From NCBI RefSeq assembly GCF_023283535.1, contig NZ_JAKILT010000004.1, positions 1 through 64,000 on the forward strand: a stretch of 64,000 bases of DNA, given 5' to 3'. The notes beneath the pieces are model-generated. The model ran no database searches. It saw only the letters and a list, made by a program, of their open reading frames with translations, and was not told where the DNA came from. Position numbers and translations under genes: made by a program. Shown piece by piece: positions 17,165 through 27,809 of this stretch. Source of the stretch: Shewanella sairae. GTDB lineage: Bacteria > Pseudomonadota > Gammaproteobacteria > Enterobacterales > Shewanellaceae. Numbering within the stretch: position 1 is the stretch's first letter; every line of letters begins with the position of its first letter.

Positions 17165-19675
17165 TTAGTGAAACGTGACTTCGGGCATAGTTGTTTGTTT
17201 CGGTTTTAGAGGATCACTCCCCCGTGCGAGCGCGGGCTTTTTCAGATATTGTTCAAGCCAGCTTTCTTGCTCCCATAACATGTGCATAATTGACTCTTTT
17301 GCTTTGTAACTGTGACTTTCATAAGGGAAAGTAACTAAACGTGCTTGGCCACCCAAGCCGCGTATCGCCTTAAACAGCCGGGCTGACTGCATTGGGTAAG
17401 TGCCGGAGTTTGAGTCCATTTCGCCATGCATGAGCAGTAAAGGCTCATCAATTTTATCAGCATGGGTAAAGGGGGATATTTGCTGGTAAAGGCTGGGGGC
17501 CTCCCAGAAATTACGCTTTTCATGTTGAAAGCCGAAGGGGGTTAACGTGCGGTTGTATGCACCGCTACGGGCAATACCGGCAGCAAAAAGATCTGAGTGA
17601 GCAAGCAGGTTTGCCACCATAAAAGCACCATAGGAGTGACCACCAATAGCAACACGCTCCCTATCTGCAACGCCCATATCAACTAACGTATCTATGGCCG
17701 CACTGGCATTGGCGACTAACTGGTGTCTAAAGCTATCGTTAGGTTTTTCTTTGCCCTCACCAACAATGGGCATAGCAACTTTATCGAAAACAGCAAAACC
17801 ATTGGCAACAAATGGCACCGGACCTTTACTGCTTATAAGACTATATTGATTAGCCGAGTAGTTAACCTGGCTGGCGACTTCGGCATTTTTATACTCTCTA
17901 GGATAAGCCCACATGAGTACCGGTAGTGGCCCGTCCTGTTTGCTATAACCTGCAGGTAAGTAGAGTATGCCCGACAAGGGTAAGCCGTCATCACGGGTGT
18001 AGTTGACTAACTGTCTTGTCATGCCTTGGTAGGCTTTTAATGAGAGTTGCTTTTGATACAGCACTTGCTCTTTACCTGAGTCTACATTGATCTTGACCAA
18101 GTGGGCTGGAGTGTCTGCCGATTGCCTGCTAATGATGAGCGTTAGAGGCTCAAGACTTGTGATGTATTTGACGTTTTCAAGCTCTGTGGTTGAAGATTGC
18201 CACAAGGTACTACTGCTACCGAATGCGGTTAAGTCTGCTTCAAGTGGTTGTGCCTTAACAAATGGGCGATAACCTGTTGCTGATGCGCCTAAGCCATAGT
18301 GGATAAGCGCGTTATCATATACTTGAAAAACGTTACCCAGTTTTTTGCGATTATGGGTTGCTGCAGTGCGGTGCACTTTTCCTGGATCTTGATAAGTATC
18401 GCGAATCGCTTTTTGATACCAAGTCGACAATGTTTTATCGCTCGTTGGAGAGGTGTCGAGCAGGCTGACTCGCATCTGTTTTTGGCCTGAATGGCGTTCG
18501 GTTATTAATGCAGTATTTTGCTCACCCCATTGCACGGATTTTATACGCCAAGGAGTTTTAGTTAACGCGACAGGCTGGTTAAAGGGAGCCGAAAGAGTCC
18601 GCAGTTCATCTCGAAATTCTGCTTTAACACGGCTATCGCCTTTGTCTAGTGATTTTACGAAGGCTAGCGTGCTCGGTTTGTCGCTGCGCCAGTGGATCAT
18701 TCGTGGGCCTTTTCTTACCGAGTCACTACCTGGCGGGCGGTACTCACTGCTTTCTAGTTGCGCTAACGTCGTTAGCTTTTTACCCGAACGCTCAAATAGC
18801 ATGACTTGTTGGGCAAAATCATAATATTTAACCATATAGGAAAAGGGGGCGGCGATACGTTTCACCAGTATGTATTGGTCATCAGGCGACAGACTATAGC
18901 CAATATTAATTGCGGGTTGCCCAATAGCAGTGACACTGCCATCTAAGGCGATGAAGCTTAACTGACTCGTCGTTAAAGCTGAGAACTCTGCTTCATCCTG
19001 AGGGTTTTGTAATAGATCTTGATAGGTTCGACGCGGCGCTTTTTGGCCGTATGCTTCGCTAATATTTGGCGCAATAGTAAGTTGTTGAGCAGGTTTGGAC
19101 TTAGCGGATATCGCCAAGTTGGTATAGAGACCTTTACTGTCATTCTGCCATGTATATTTAAGTCCTAAAGTTGCATTAAGCGGTTTAGGGTTGAGCTTAT
19201 GGCTACGCTGTTGTTTTAGATCGTACAGGTATATATCGGCGCTGTTTTGAGTCAGTCCAATATAGCTTAAAAATCGACTATCGGGTGAGAAGCTGACTTT
19301 GGCTGCTAACATGCCTTTAGGTAAGTCGATGTTGATAGATTGCGGGTTGACTTGGTTTAAGCTCAGGTCAATTAGCTCAATATTTTGATAGGTGTATTTT
19401 ATGCGACTAGGGCTCAACAAGGCGGGCGATACACGTAAACCTGCAAGCTTACGTTCATCTTTGGCTAAGCTGGCAATGGATACGTGTGTTTGTGGCGTGA
19501 GTACAGCGAGCCATTGCTTATCTTGAGATAAGCGGGTACTCACTTTTTTGTTTTGTTGTACGATGTCTTGTAATGGCTGTGTTGGTAGTTGATAGGTGCT
19601 ACACATCGCATCGCTTATTAGCAGCGGGCTAAATATGGCTATCAGGGCAAACTTAAAGAGCGAGTGTCGAGACAT
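17165..19675 (-). CDS. Secreted S9-family serine peptidase
   Basis: An 836-aa exported peptidase. A signal peptide covers about residues 1-25. A beta-propeller of about 480 residues follows, with repeats such as SFSPDSRFLSYIG and SLSPDDQYILV. The C-terminal alpha/beta-hydrolase domain has the triad Ser681 (GGHSYGAF), Asp754 (HGEMDSN) and His788 (YESHSY). The NSGTYPMQSARLF block resembles glutamyl-endopeptidase-type S9D members. It should clip peptides in the periplasm. It lies directly downstream of a large TonB receptor gene, but a strong terminator separates them, so it probably also has its own promoter in the 95-bp gap. Confidence 0.9.
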   Translation of the reverse strand: MSRHSLFKFALIAIFSPLLISDAMCSTYQLPTQPLQDIVQQNKKVSTRLSQDKQWLAVLTPQTHVSIASLAKDERKLAGLRVSPALLSPSRIKYTYQNIELIDLSLNQVNPQSINIDLPKGMLAAKVSFSPDSRFLSYIGLTQNSADIYLYDLKQQRSHKLNPKPLNATLGLKYTWQNDSKGLYTNLAISAKSKPAQQLTIAPNISEAYGQKAPRRTYQDLLQNPQDEAEFSALTTSQLSFIALDGSVTAIGQPAINIGYSLSPDDQYILVKRIAAPFSYMVKYYDFAQQVMLFERSGKKLTTLAQLESSEYRPPGSDSVRKGPRMIHWRSDKPSTLAFVKSLDKGDSRVKAEFRDELRTLSAPFNQPVALTKTPWRIKSVQWGEQNTALITERHSGQKQMRVSLLDTSPTSDKTLSTWYQKAIRDTYQDPGKVHRTAATHNRKKLGNVFQVYDNALIHYGLGASATGYRPFVKAQPLEADLTAFGSSSTLWQSSTTELENVKYITSLEPLTLIISRQSADTPAHLVKINVDSGKEQVLYQKQLSLKAYQGMTRQLVNYTRDDGLPLSGILYLPAGYSKQDGPLPVLMWAYPREYKNAEVASQVNYSANQYSLISSKGPVPFVANGFAVFDKVAMPIVGEGKEKPNDSFRHQLVANASAAIDTLVDMGVADRERVAIGGHSYGAFMVANLLAHSDLFAAGIARSGAYNRTLTPFGFQHEKRNFWEAPSLYQQISPFTHADKIDEPLLLMHGEMDSNSGTYPMQSARLFKAIRGLGGQARLVTFPYESHSYKAKESIMHMLWEQESWLEQYLKKPALARGSDPLKPKQTTMPEVTFH

Positions 19676-19704
19676 TCTTATCTCCTGATAATAGTGAAAA
19701 TATT

Positions 19705-19735
19705 AGAATAAAAAAAGCGCCCAGACTTGGGCGCT
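19705..19735 (-). terminator. Terminator of the large TonB receptor gene
   Basis: AGCGCCCA (19716-19723) and TGGGCGCT (19728-19735) form a GC-rich stem with a GACT loop. On the minus strand a T run follows. It lies 34 nt past the receptor stop codon. Confidence 0.9.
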
Positions 19736-19769
19736 AAGGATCTGGTGATTATCGGAAGTACACCCCAGA

Positions 19770-22544
19770 CTAGAACTTTTGTGAATACCCTACGAAGAAG
19801 CTGCGACCAGTATTTGAATAGCTACTGTTGTCATCTTCGTAGAAAGGCCAGCTATTATGTTGGTCATTACGAACGTCGTAAAGAGGTGGCATTTCATCAG
19901 TTAGGTTTTTAACACCTGCAGTGAACTTACCTTTCCATGGAGCATAGTAGGATAGGGTAATATTGACTACTTGGTATGCATCTAAAGTATCGGTGTAATC
20001 CTCTTCTTCATACTCGTTACCATCACTGTCGATAAGAGTAAATGTGTCCGTTCCCTTTGCTTCACCAGTATAGTAATAAGCAACAGTAGCGCTGAAATCT
20101 TGATAGTTCCAACTGAGGCTGGCATTACCTTTCCACTTAGGGAAGTAATCGGTTTCAGTCTGTTCTTCAATCTCGCTATCAACTCGCTCTTGGTACTCTT
20201 TCTTGATTAAGTAAGAGGCAGCAACTTTAAACTTAAAATCACCTATAGCGGTCTCTGGGAACTGATAGTTAAAGCTAGTATCAATACCTTCAGAGGCTTC
20301 ATACGCACTGTTGATTGGGCCTTTACGCATACAAGCGATATTCTCAATGCCGTCATCGTCAAACTCATTGAGATAACCAACAACGTCCATTTGATCACAG
20401 TTGCTGTAATTGCCGGTTTGGTTATACCTAGCTTCATCGTCTAGCATCTCATCGGTTGAGATTGTTTTAACTGCGCCTTCAAGCTCAATGTTCCACCAAT
20501 CTAGGGTGATGTCGGCATTGTCGGTTATATTAGCGACTAAACCTAAGTTCCAGAATTCGCCCTTTTCTTCTTCGAGATTGATATTACCTGAGCTTATGCT
20601 GCTGTAATTATCTTCATAGACCTCATCAGGAATAGTTGGGTGTGGGTATGAAGTAGATCCGTAAGCTCTTGTTAAACCGGCATAAAGACGGTGCATATCT
20701 GGCGCTCTAAAGCTTTTCCCCCAGTTAGCGCGAATCATGACCTCTTCGATTGGGCGGTACGATAAGCCTACCTGTGGAGTCGTTGCACCGCCGACATCGG
20801 AATCATCTAAGTATTGGTCGTAACGCAGTGCGGCTGATAGATCGAGTGATTTAACCCCGGTGATGTTTGCAATAAGTGGGATCTGAACTTCACCAGCTAC
20901 AGCTAAGCGGTCTCTATCTCCCTCGCCACCAGTGCCGCCCATACCGATTAAACCACCGCTCATTGTTACTTCATCTAGGGTATCTTCATAGCTTTCACGC
21001 GCCCATTCTGCAGTGGTTGCAAAACCTGCAGTGCCGGCTGGTAACTCCATTAAATCACCGGTGAATACCGCTTGGAATTGATGCATGCTCGAATCTGAGT
21101 TCTTGGTTGAATCAGCAATAAGCATATTAGCTTGCTCTGTTGTCATTTGGCGGTTTGGATACCACTTTGATGGATCTGCATCGTTTGGATCAAAGGTGAC
21201 AATATCAAGCAGCGCATCTGCTTTGACCATGTGATGGTTTTGCTTTTCATACTTGTTATAGCTACTTGACCAAGATAGATCTAACTCATAATCGCCTATG
21301 GTGCCATCAGCACCAAACGAGATAGCCGCTTTAGTGTTTTGGGTATCATAGGTACGCGGCCCTGGGTACTCTTCCATTCTGCGAGCTAGGTAAAAGCGGT
21401 TATCATCTTCAAATTCATATTTGTCGTAACTTAGTGCACCTGTTGCTTCATCTTGATAAATACTTCTGCCAAAGCCCTTTTCATCTTTGTACTTAGTGGC
21501 TTCTTTGTAAGAGGCGTTGATCATGCCGTAGATCTGCCAGTCATCATTCAAATCATAGGTTGAATTTAAGACTAGGTTCACTCGGTCGTAAGCTGATTTT
21601 AGGCCGCGGTCGGCGTATTTATCATAGTAGCAATCATACTTGTAATCGGGTCTGTAAATACCTTTTTCACCAAACAGTTCACTACATTGCTGTTCGCTAA
21701 GATTAACGTATTTATCGTCATGATAAACCTTACTGTAATCGGTAATTCGAGAAGACCAACTTGAAGGTGAAGCATCGCCATAAGGGCCTGCACCCCAGGT
21801 CAGTTCTCCATCTTCATTTTCATAGTAAGCAGGGCTATATAGGTCATCACGCTGGTAAGTTTGAATAGATTCTACTTTCTTGTATTCGAGCATCAATAAG
21901 GTTTGGCTTTTATCGGTATTAAAGCCTTGTAGGTAAGACAGATCTAACTGCTCGCCGCCACCTTGGGTTGGCTCGGTATACTTGGCGGCGACTTTAGCGC
22001 CGTCATACTGCTGTTTTAAGATGATGTTAACTACACCACCTACTGCATCTGAGCCGTAAATCGCCGATGCACCGCCGGTTAAAATTTCAATACGTTGTAC
22101 TGCAGCTGTAGGGATATCAGAGACGTCAACAAAGTTAGAGGTACCGCCAGCGGCACTTGGAAATGAAGCCTGGCGACGACCATTAATTAACACCAAGGTT
22201 CGATTTGCGCCCATACCGCGTAAGTTGACAGAGCTAGCGCTGTCGGTAAAGCCATCGCTTTCACCGTTTAGCGAGCCGCCAGTGTTGGCAACTGAGGATT
22301 GCAGTACTTCTGAAATAGAGTTAAGGCCGCTATTGGCAATGTCGTCGGCAGTAATGACTGTCACTGGTGCAACGCCTTCAAAGTCAGCACGCTTAATACG
22401 CGAGCCAGTGACTTCAATTTTTTCTATTTCTTCTTTAGCTTCTGACTTACCTGCTGCTTCGGCTGCAAACAAGGTTGTTGGGGTTAGCGCTGCCATGCTG
22501 ATAGCTAAACTAATAGCGGATAGATTCATCTTTTTTGGTTTCAT
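19770..22544 (-). CDS. Large TonB-dependent receptor
   Basis: A 924-aa outer-membrane receptor. A signal peptide ends near residue 28 (TLFAA), then IEKIEVTGSRIKRADFEG, a plug domain (about 45-170 with LRGMGANRTLVLINGRRQ and VQRIEILTGGASAIYGSDA), and a barrel ending in FFVGYSQKF. This subtype is abundant in Shewanella and Alteromonas and is often linked to peptides or sugars rather than siderophores. The adjacent S9 peptidase and divergent propeller-bearing regulator point to peptide uptake, which is an inference. No Fur-like box was seen upstream. Confidence 0.88.
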   Translation of the reverse strand: MKPKKMNLSAISLAISMAALTPTTLFAAEAAGKSEAKEEIEKIEVTGSRIKRADFEGVAPVTVITADDIANSGLNSISEVLQSSVANTGGSLNGESDGFTDSASSVNLRGMGANRTLVLINGRRQASFPSAAGGTSNFVDVSDIPTAAVQRIEILTGGASAIYGSDAVGGVVNIILKQQYDGAKVAAKYTEPTQGGGEQLDLSYLQGFNTDKSQTLLMLEYKKVESIQTYQRDDLYSPAYYENEDGELTWGAGPYGDASPSSWSSRITDYSKVYHDDKYVNLSEQQCSELFGEKGIYRPDYKYDCYYDKYADRGLKSAYDRVNLVLNSTYDLNDDWQIYGMINASYKEATKYKDEKGFGRSIYQDEATGALSYDKYEFEDDNRFYLARRMEEYPGPRTYDTQNTKAAISFGADGTIGDYELDLSWSSSYNKYEKQNHHMVKADALLDIVTFDPNDADPSKWYPNRQMTTEQANMLIADSTKNSDSSMHQFQAVFTGDLMELPAGTAGFATTAEWARESYEDTLDEVTMSGGLIGMGGTGGEGDRDRLAVAGEVQIPLIANITGVKSLDLSAALRYDQYLDDSDVGGATTPQVGLSYRPIEEVMIRANWGKSFRAPDMHRLYAGLTRAYGSTSYPHPTIPDEVYEDNYSSISSGNINLEEEKGEFWNLGLVANITDNADITLDWWNIELEGAVKTISTDEMLDDEARYNQTGNYSNCDQMDVVGYLNEFDDDGIENIACMRKGPINSAYEASEGIDTSFNYQFPETAIGDFKFKVAASYLIKKEYQERVDSEIEEQTETDYFPKWKGNASLSWNYQDFSATVAYYYTGEAKGTDTFTLIDSDGNEYEEEDYTDTLDAYQVVNITLSYYAPWKGKFTAGVKNLTDEMPPLYDVRNDQHNSWPFYEDDNSSYSNTGRSFFVGYSQKF

Positions 22545-22894
22545 TGATTGCAGTCCTTATTTTTATAATTGCCCTGACTGTGCGAGTTACTCTTACGCAA
22601 CATCATCTGAATTTCACTAATATTCTCAGGGGTAATACTGTCGATGTTCCAATTTTTGTGCTGCTGGTTGTCAACTGAGTTATTTGTAATTTTTTTGTAA
22701 ACTAACAGCAATGCTAATCAGGTCGTTTCTTTGTTGTTTATATATCTATTTATTATCTATTGTATTATTTTTCATGGTTTTGCTGTATGTTTTTGTGGTG
22801 TGATAATTGAATTGTCTATGTTGAATAGATGTAATTTTTCGCAGAGGGTTAGTTCCAAAATACTCAAATCTGTTATTTAACCGGAGGTGCCACG
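22545..22894. other. Divergent promoter region, receptor and CadC-like regulator
   Basis: A 350-bp AT-rich gap between two divergent genes. It must hold both promoters and is the natural place for a binding site of the adjacent regulator. I could not pick out a convincing repeat or operator by eye. Confidence 0.4.
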
Positions 22895-25039
22895 ATGGGA
22901 ATAAGAAAGGAAGCGGTATTTAAACTCGGCCAATGTGAGGTGAACCCGAGTGACAATAGCCTTTGCTTTTTTAATTCTGCAGTCGATGGCGTCAGCTCAG
23001 AAAAGGTGTCAGTTCAACCTAAATTTATTGAGGTATTAAGCTATCTCGCGCGGCAATATCCAGAAGTGGTTACCCGTGAGGAGTTGATCGACAATATTTG
23101 GGAAGGTAATACTTATGTGGGCAGTAAGGCACTAACTAACGCTATTTGGCACCTGCGCAAGCACCTTAATCAAGAGCTCGGTGAAGACAATGCGATTGAG
23201 ACGGTGCGTAAAATGGGCTACCGCTTGTTAATTGAGCCTTGTTTTAACCAATCAGACTTAGTCGATGATCTGGACTTATTTGAGCAATCTCAACTGAAAA
23301 TCGCACAGCTCACAAGCTTGAATCGACGGATTGCAGCTGTCGGAGCTTTAGCTTTGTTGTTTATGTTTAGTGCATGGGCTTATCACCTTTACCAAGATCG
23401 TATCCGCTATGTACCGACACTAAAGCAGAGCTTAACTACCGCAGCAGGTTCAGAGTTATATCCCATAGTGTCTCCAGATGGTCGTTGGCTCGTTTATGGT
23501 AGCCGCAGCAATAACCGGTACTCTAGTTTATACCTTAAGGACTTAACTAAGCCGACAGAAACGCCTAAACGGTTAACCTCAACCAAAACGGCGGAGATCC
23601 GTGCAGTGTGGAGCCCAGACGGTGAAGCCTTGTATTTTGGGTCCGAGCACCGTAGTGAAGGTAAGTGCTACCTAACTAAACTGAACTTGGATAGTAACGA
23701 GGCGCTTAAGCTCGGTGAGTGTTATACCTATAGCTCTGCACTTGATATTGCACCTGATAGTAGTCGGCTTGTGTATATTTGGGATGCCGGCGAAGGGGAT
23801 GGCTCAGGTTTGTACGAATTATCGTTAACCGAAGAAGCATTACCTAAGCGACTATCCTGCGCAGAGCATTGCAGTTACCGTGATAGAGATTTGGCATTTA
23901 GCCCCGATGGTCGTTGGCTAGCGATTGCTCGCCGCTTTGGCAATATCTCGGAAGATATCTTTATTTTAAATACTAAAACCGCAGAAGAGCGACGTTTAAC
24001 CTTTGGTTTAGAAGATATTCGTGGATTAAGTTGGCATCAAGATAATGAGAGACTGATTTTTAGTACCGAAAACTCAGGTGTTAGAAATGGCTTTATTGTT
24101 GGTATTAACGATAAGCATATTTTGCCGCTTGATGTTGAGGGCATGAGCTATCCTCGCTCCATTCCTAATACCGATGAATTGGTATACTCCAATTATATGC
24201 GAGACTATCAAGTGGCTTCTTTTGCGCTGGAGCAATCTATTCCTACAGCGACTTTTCCGCTGCTACAAGTCGACTATAGTTATCGCAATCCTGATTATTC
24301 GGCTATTACTGAACGTATTGTTTATGTGTCGAATGAAACTGGATTCAATGAAATTTGGACGAGTGATATCAACGGTGAAAATCGGCGTCAACATACTGAC
24401 CTTAAGCGACGCGTAGCGTATCCAAGTTGGTCTCATGACGGGACTAAAATTGCCTTTTTAGCGCCTGATGATAAAAATGAAGGTAACAAAATCCACGTGT
24501 TAGATTTATCCACGTCGAACATCAGTATCTTAGCTACGCCTTATTTAGATCACAATCGTCCGAGCTGGGGCTGGAATGATGAGATGGTTTTATCACGTAG
24601 TAAAGATGGGATAACCGAGTTCTATCTTGATAACCGTTTACCTAAGGTCATCAACTCAATGAATATGCGTTTGGGGAAAATGATTAGCGAAGACAAGTTA
24701 GTATTCACTCGCCTTGATAAGGCGGGCTTGTGGGCTGTTGCACTTTCTGAACCTGATAATGTCACTGAGGTGATAAGTGAGCATCATTTTGGTGAGGGGT
24801 ATAACTGGGTGGCAACAGACAAAGGTATATACTTTAGAAATACTCGGCGTGGATTTCAGTTGATTAACTTTTGGCGTTTTAATACTGGGTTAATCACACC
24901 GATATTAAAGCTCCCTTCCGGCAGTATTCCGCGCTCTGGCGCCATGACTTATATCGCCAATAATAATAGTTTACTGATGACGCTATCGCAGAACTATAAG
25001 CGGGATGTGATTAAGCTACAGCATAGGTTGCTGCACTAG
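22895..25039 (+). CDS. CadC/ToxR-like membrane regulator with periplasmic beta-propeller
   Basis: A one-component membrane regulator of 714 aa. Residues about 1-112 are an OmpR-type winged helix (REELIDNIWEGNTYVGSKAL, WHLRKHL, VRKMGYRL). One membrane span lies at about 146-166. The remaining 540 residues are a TolB/PD40-type propeller with repeats SPDGRWLVYGS, SPDGEALYFGS and SPDGRWLAIAR. It has no phospho-acceptor domain, so signal sensing must come through the periplasmic part. The ribosome binding site GGAGGT is strong. It is divergent from the TonB receptor, which it probably controls. The propeller resembles the one in the neighbouring S9 peptidase, suggesting recognition of similar peptides. 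Confidence 0.88.
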   Translation: MGIRKEAVFKLGQCEVNPSDNSLCFFNSAVDGVSSEKVSVQPKFIEVLSYLARQYPEVVTREELIDNIWEGNTYVGSKALTNAIWHLRKHLNQELGEDNAIETVRKMGYRLLIEPCFNQSDLVDDLDLFEQSQLKIAQLTSLNRRIAAVGALALLFMFSAWAYHLYQDRIRYVPTLKQSLTTAAGSELYPIVSPDGRWLVYGSRSNNRYSSLYLKDLTKPTETPKRLTSTKTAEIRAVWSPDGEALYFGSEHRSEGKCYLTKLNLDSNEALKLGECYTYSSALDIAPDSSRLVYIWDAGEGDGSGLYELSLTEEALPKRLSCAEHCSYRDRDLAFSPDGRWLAIARRFGNISEDIFILNTKTAEERRLTFGLEDIRGLSWHQDNERLIFSTENSGVRNGFIVGINDKHILPLDVEGMSYPRSIPNTDELVYSNYMRDYQVASFALEQSIPTATFPLLQVDYSYRNPDYSAITERIVYVSNETGFNEIWTSDINGENRRQHTDLKRRVAYPSWSHDGTKIAFLAPDDKNEGNKIHVLDLSTSNISILATPYLDHNRPSWGWNDEMVLSRSKDGITEFYLDNRLPKVINSMNMRLGKMISEDKLVFTRLDKAGLWAVALSEPDNVTEVISEHHFGEGYNWVATDKGIYFRNTRRGFQLINFWRFNTGLITPILKLPSGSIPRSGAMTYIANNNSLLMTLSQNYKRDVIKLQHRLLH

Positions 25040-25087
25040 ATTACTCATGGCTAATCACAGTAGTTCTCTACTGGTTAAATTATCGTA

Positions 25088-26197
25088 TTAATCTGCTGGG
25101 TAAAGCGCGCCAAGCACAGCCTCTTTAGAAGCGCCTGTGACAGCGGGAAGGTTGCCGGGCAAACCTAGGTGATGTCTCATCGCAAGCCAAGCAAAGGCGA
25201 TGCCCTCAACCCATTGCGGATCCATGCCTAAGTCTGCTGTGGTAACAACTTTATAGTTTGGTAGCAACTTACGCAGACGGTGCATGAGTTCGCAGTTGTA
25301 CGCGCCGCCACCACATACATAAAGCTCACCGTTTTCGCTTAGCTTAAGTGCATCATTTGCGATGCTATAACAAGTTAGGTCTAGCAGTGTCGATTGAATA
25401 TCAGCTTCGCTTAAGTCGTTAAATTCAGATAACTGCTGTTCAGCCCAAGCTTGGTTAAAGAGTTCGCGTCCAGTGCTTTTAGGGGCATCGAGCGCAAAAT
25501 AAGGGTGCGATAGTAGGTGCTGCAGCATCTTTTGATCTGTGGTGCCTGATTTTGCCCATTCGCCATCTTTATCATAAGGCTGACCCAGTTGATGCTGGAT
25601 CCATGCATCACTTAAGCCGTTACCAGGTCCAGTATCAAAGCCTGTCACCTCTTCCGTGTTACCTGGTAGGTAAGTCACATTGGCGATGCCACCTATGTTT
25701 AAAATAATGCGCTGGTGATTTGGGTTGGCAAACACGTGCTGATGAAAAGCTGGCACTAAGGGCGCACCTTGGCCGCCCAGAGCCACATCTTTACGCCTAA
25801 AGTCAGCGATAACATTAATACCTGTTTCCACGGCAATCGTGTTTGGGTCACCAATTTGTAAGGTAAAGCCCATTTCAAGGTTTGGCATATGACGTACCGT
25901 TTGCCCATGGCTGCCAATGGCTATTACCTGCGACTTATCAATGCTTGTTTTAGCCAGCAATGCATTGGTTGCTTTGGCGAATAACTTGCCCATACTGCGA
26001 TCGAGGTGACCTAAACGGTTAATTTCATCGTTGCCGGGTAGGCAAAGCTTTTGTAGGCTTTTTAATAAAGCGAGCGGTAGTGCTTCGGTATGCGACTCAA
26101 TAAGGGTTGGTTGATCGCCGTCAAAATTAACGAGAACGGCATCAATGCCATCCATGCTGGTACCAGACATTAGACCAATGTAGTAACTGCTATTCAT
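25088..26197 (-). CDS. anmK: Anhydro-N-acetylmuramic acid kinase
   Basis: A cytoplasmic kinase that converts recycled anhydroMurNAc to MurNAc-6-phosphate in cell-wall recycling. The N-terminal [14 protein letters not shown] motif, the [14 protein letters not shown] block and the CGGGAYN motif are all diagnostic. I start at the ATG at 26195-26197 (369 aa, the family's usual length), with AAAGG upstream, not the in-frame TTG 33 nt earlier. It follows an M23 peptidase gene on the same strand, an arrangement also known in Pseudomonas beside tyrS. Confidence 0.96.
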   Translation of the reverse strand: MNSSYYIGLMSGTSMDGIDAVLVNFDGDQPTLIESHTEALPLALLKSLQKLCLPGNDEINRLGHLDRSMGKLFAKATNALLAKTSIDKSQVIAIGSHGQTVRHMPNLEMGFTLQIGDPNTIAVETGINVIADFRRKDVALGGQGAPLVPAFHQHVFANPNHQRIILNIGGIANVTYLPGNTEEVTGFDTGPGNGLSDAWIQHQLGQPYDKDGEWAKSGTTDQKMLQHLLSHPYFALDAPKSTGRELFNQAWAEQQLSEFNDLSEADIQSTLLDLTCYSIANDALKLSENGELYVCGGGAYNCELMHRLRKLLPNYKVVTTADLGMDPQWVEGIAFAWLAMRHHLGLPGNLPAVTGASKEAVLGALYPAD

Positions 26198-26263
26198 GCG
26201 CTTGATACCTTTTAAGCTTGGGTGACTCAACTGAGTAATAGTAAAGGGAAGGTTGTTGCAGCG

Positions 26264-27697
26264 CTATTGCGCTGCAATTTGTACCTGCTTATTGTGCTCT
26301 AGTTCAGCCATCATACTTTGGCTCAGCTTAGCAAATTGTGCCTTTTCCTTCTTGGCAATCGGATCGGATTTTGGCAGCTTTATCGTACGCGGGTTTCTAT
26401 GAACACCATTTACAATGAACTCATAATGCAGATGCGGACCTGTAACTCGACCTGTTGAACCTAAGGTACCAATGATCTGTCCCTGCTTAACAGATTGACC
26501 CGTCTTAACCTTACGTTTGGTTAGGTGTAAGTATTTGGTTGTATAGGTGTCGTTGTGTTTAATAAACACATAGTTACCATTGTATTGGTTATAGCTAGAC
26601 TTTATGACTCGGCCATTACCGGCAGCCTTAATGGGGGTGCCAACCGCCGCGACATAGTCTACGCCGCGGTGAGCCCTTACTTGTCCGGTTACAGGGTGTA
26701 GTCTGCGAGGATTAAAGCTTGAGCTTACATATTTAAAGTCGACAGGTGAGCGCAAGAAAGCTTTACGCATGCTGCGGCCTTCTTCCGAGTAATAGGTGCC
26801 ATCTTTGTAGCGCACTGCTGTGTATCGGTCGCCTTGATTTATAAACTCTGCAGCGAGAATATTACCGTTTTTTAAGAACTTACCATCAGCATATTCTTCT
26901 TCAAATATCATGGAGAATTGATCGCCTTTGCGCAGATCTAAGGCGAAGTCGACGTCCCAACCAAAAATGGTTGCTAACTGCATAATTTGGTTTGGCGTCA
27001 AACCAGCATTGACGCCGGCATTCCAGAAATTGTTTTTGATGGTCGCGCCAGCAAACTTTTTCCGAGCTTCCACTTTTTTGGTGACAATTTGCTCGGTATA
27101 ACCATTTTCATCGTTACTCACAATCAAGGTAGTAATTTTATCTAAATGATAAGTGAGTTGTACCAGTTTACCGTTTTTATCTTTGGCGATGACTAAGTCG
27201 TCGCCAGGCATAATCTTAAGTAGATTTTTTTTGGCTTTCGGCAACTGAGTGACGTCATACACATCTTTCGCAGTAAGACCCGCGCGTTCAAATAACGCAG
27301 CCAGCGTATCACCGCTTTTCACTTGAAAGTGTTTTTCGTTTAACTTTGGCGCAGCTGGGACGTTAGATACTGTTGTTGCAGTTTCTTCAGTTGCTGGCGT
27401 ATTAGTTTGTGTTGCAGCTGGCGCAAGTTGTTCAGGGCGTTTGCGCTGCGCAGGATCTGAGCTACTTAATGATGCTGAAGGTGGTGTTGGTTCTCTAAAC
27501 GCTAATGGCACGTTATAACGTTTATTAACGTCATATTCGCCGTCGACTGCAGAGGTTTGTTTTGAAGCTTGCACATCATCGGATGGCATAAAGATAATAA
27601 TTAACGTGACAAAAACTAAACCGCACAAGAGCATTTGATGTAATTTTGGCAGTAATTTAAATAAAGTTATAACCTTTCCCATTGACCTTGATACCAA
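26264..27697 (-). CDS. M23-family murein endopeptidase, MepM-like
   Basis: A 477-aa envelope hydrolase that probably cuts peptidoglycan cross-links. A membrane anchor lies near residues 20-38. A low-complexity linker leads to an OapA/LysM-like domain (about 115-165, VKSGDTLAALFERAG), an intermediate domain, and the zinc peptidase domain (about 340-450) with HRGVDYVA and HLHYEF zinc and catalytic residues. The start is unclear: a TTG at 27697 has AAAGGG 5 nt upstream, while the ATG at 27682 has only a crowded site. It is divergent from tyrS and upstream of anmK. Confidence 0.92.
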   Translation of the reverse strand: MVSRSMGKVITLFKLLPKLHQMLLCGLVFVTLIIIFMPSDDVQASKQTSAVDGEYDVNKRYNVPLAFREPTPPSASLSSSDPAQRKRPEQLAPAATQTNTPATEETATTVSNVPAAPKLNEKHFQVKSGDTLAALFERAGLTAKDVYDVTQLPKAKKNLLKIMPGDDLVIAKDKNGKLVQLTYHLDKITTLIVSNDENGYTEQIVTKKVEARKKFAGATIKNNFWNAGVNAGLTPNQIMQLATIFGWDVDFALDLRKGDQFSMIFEEEYADGKFLKNGNILAAEFINQGDRYTAVRYKDGTYYSEEGRSMRKAFLRSPVDFKYVSSSFNPRRLHPVTGQVRAHRGVDYVAAVGTPIKAAGNGRVIKSSYNQYNGNYVFIKHNDTYTTKYLHLTKRKVKTGQSVKQGQIIGTLGSTGRVTGPHLHYEFIVNGVHRNPRTIKLPKSDPIAKKEKAQFAKLSQSMMAELEHNKQVQIAAQ

Positions 27698-27809
27698 ATT
27701 AGCCCTTTCTTAGTGATCCCCTTAGTGTACACACTTTCATTTGTCCTTGCTAACAAGTAACATAAGTGCCCAGAATTTTTTGATTAGGCTCCCAGGAGTA
27801 ACCGCCGAT

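Noticed and set aside
22225-22620. 131-codon frame antisense to the large TonB receptor gene
   Set aside because: It covers the signal peptide and plug coding region in reverse and the promoter, with no independent support.
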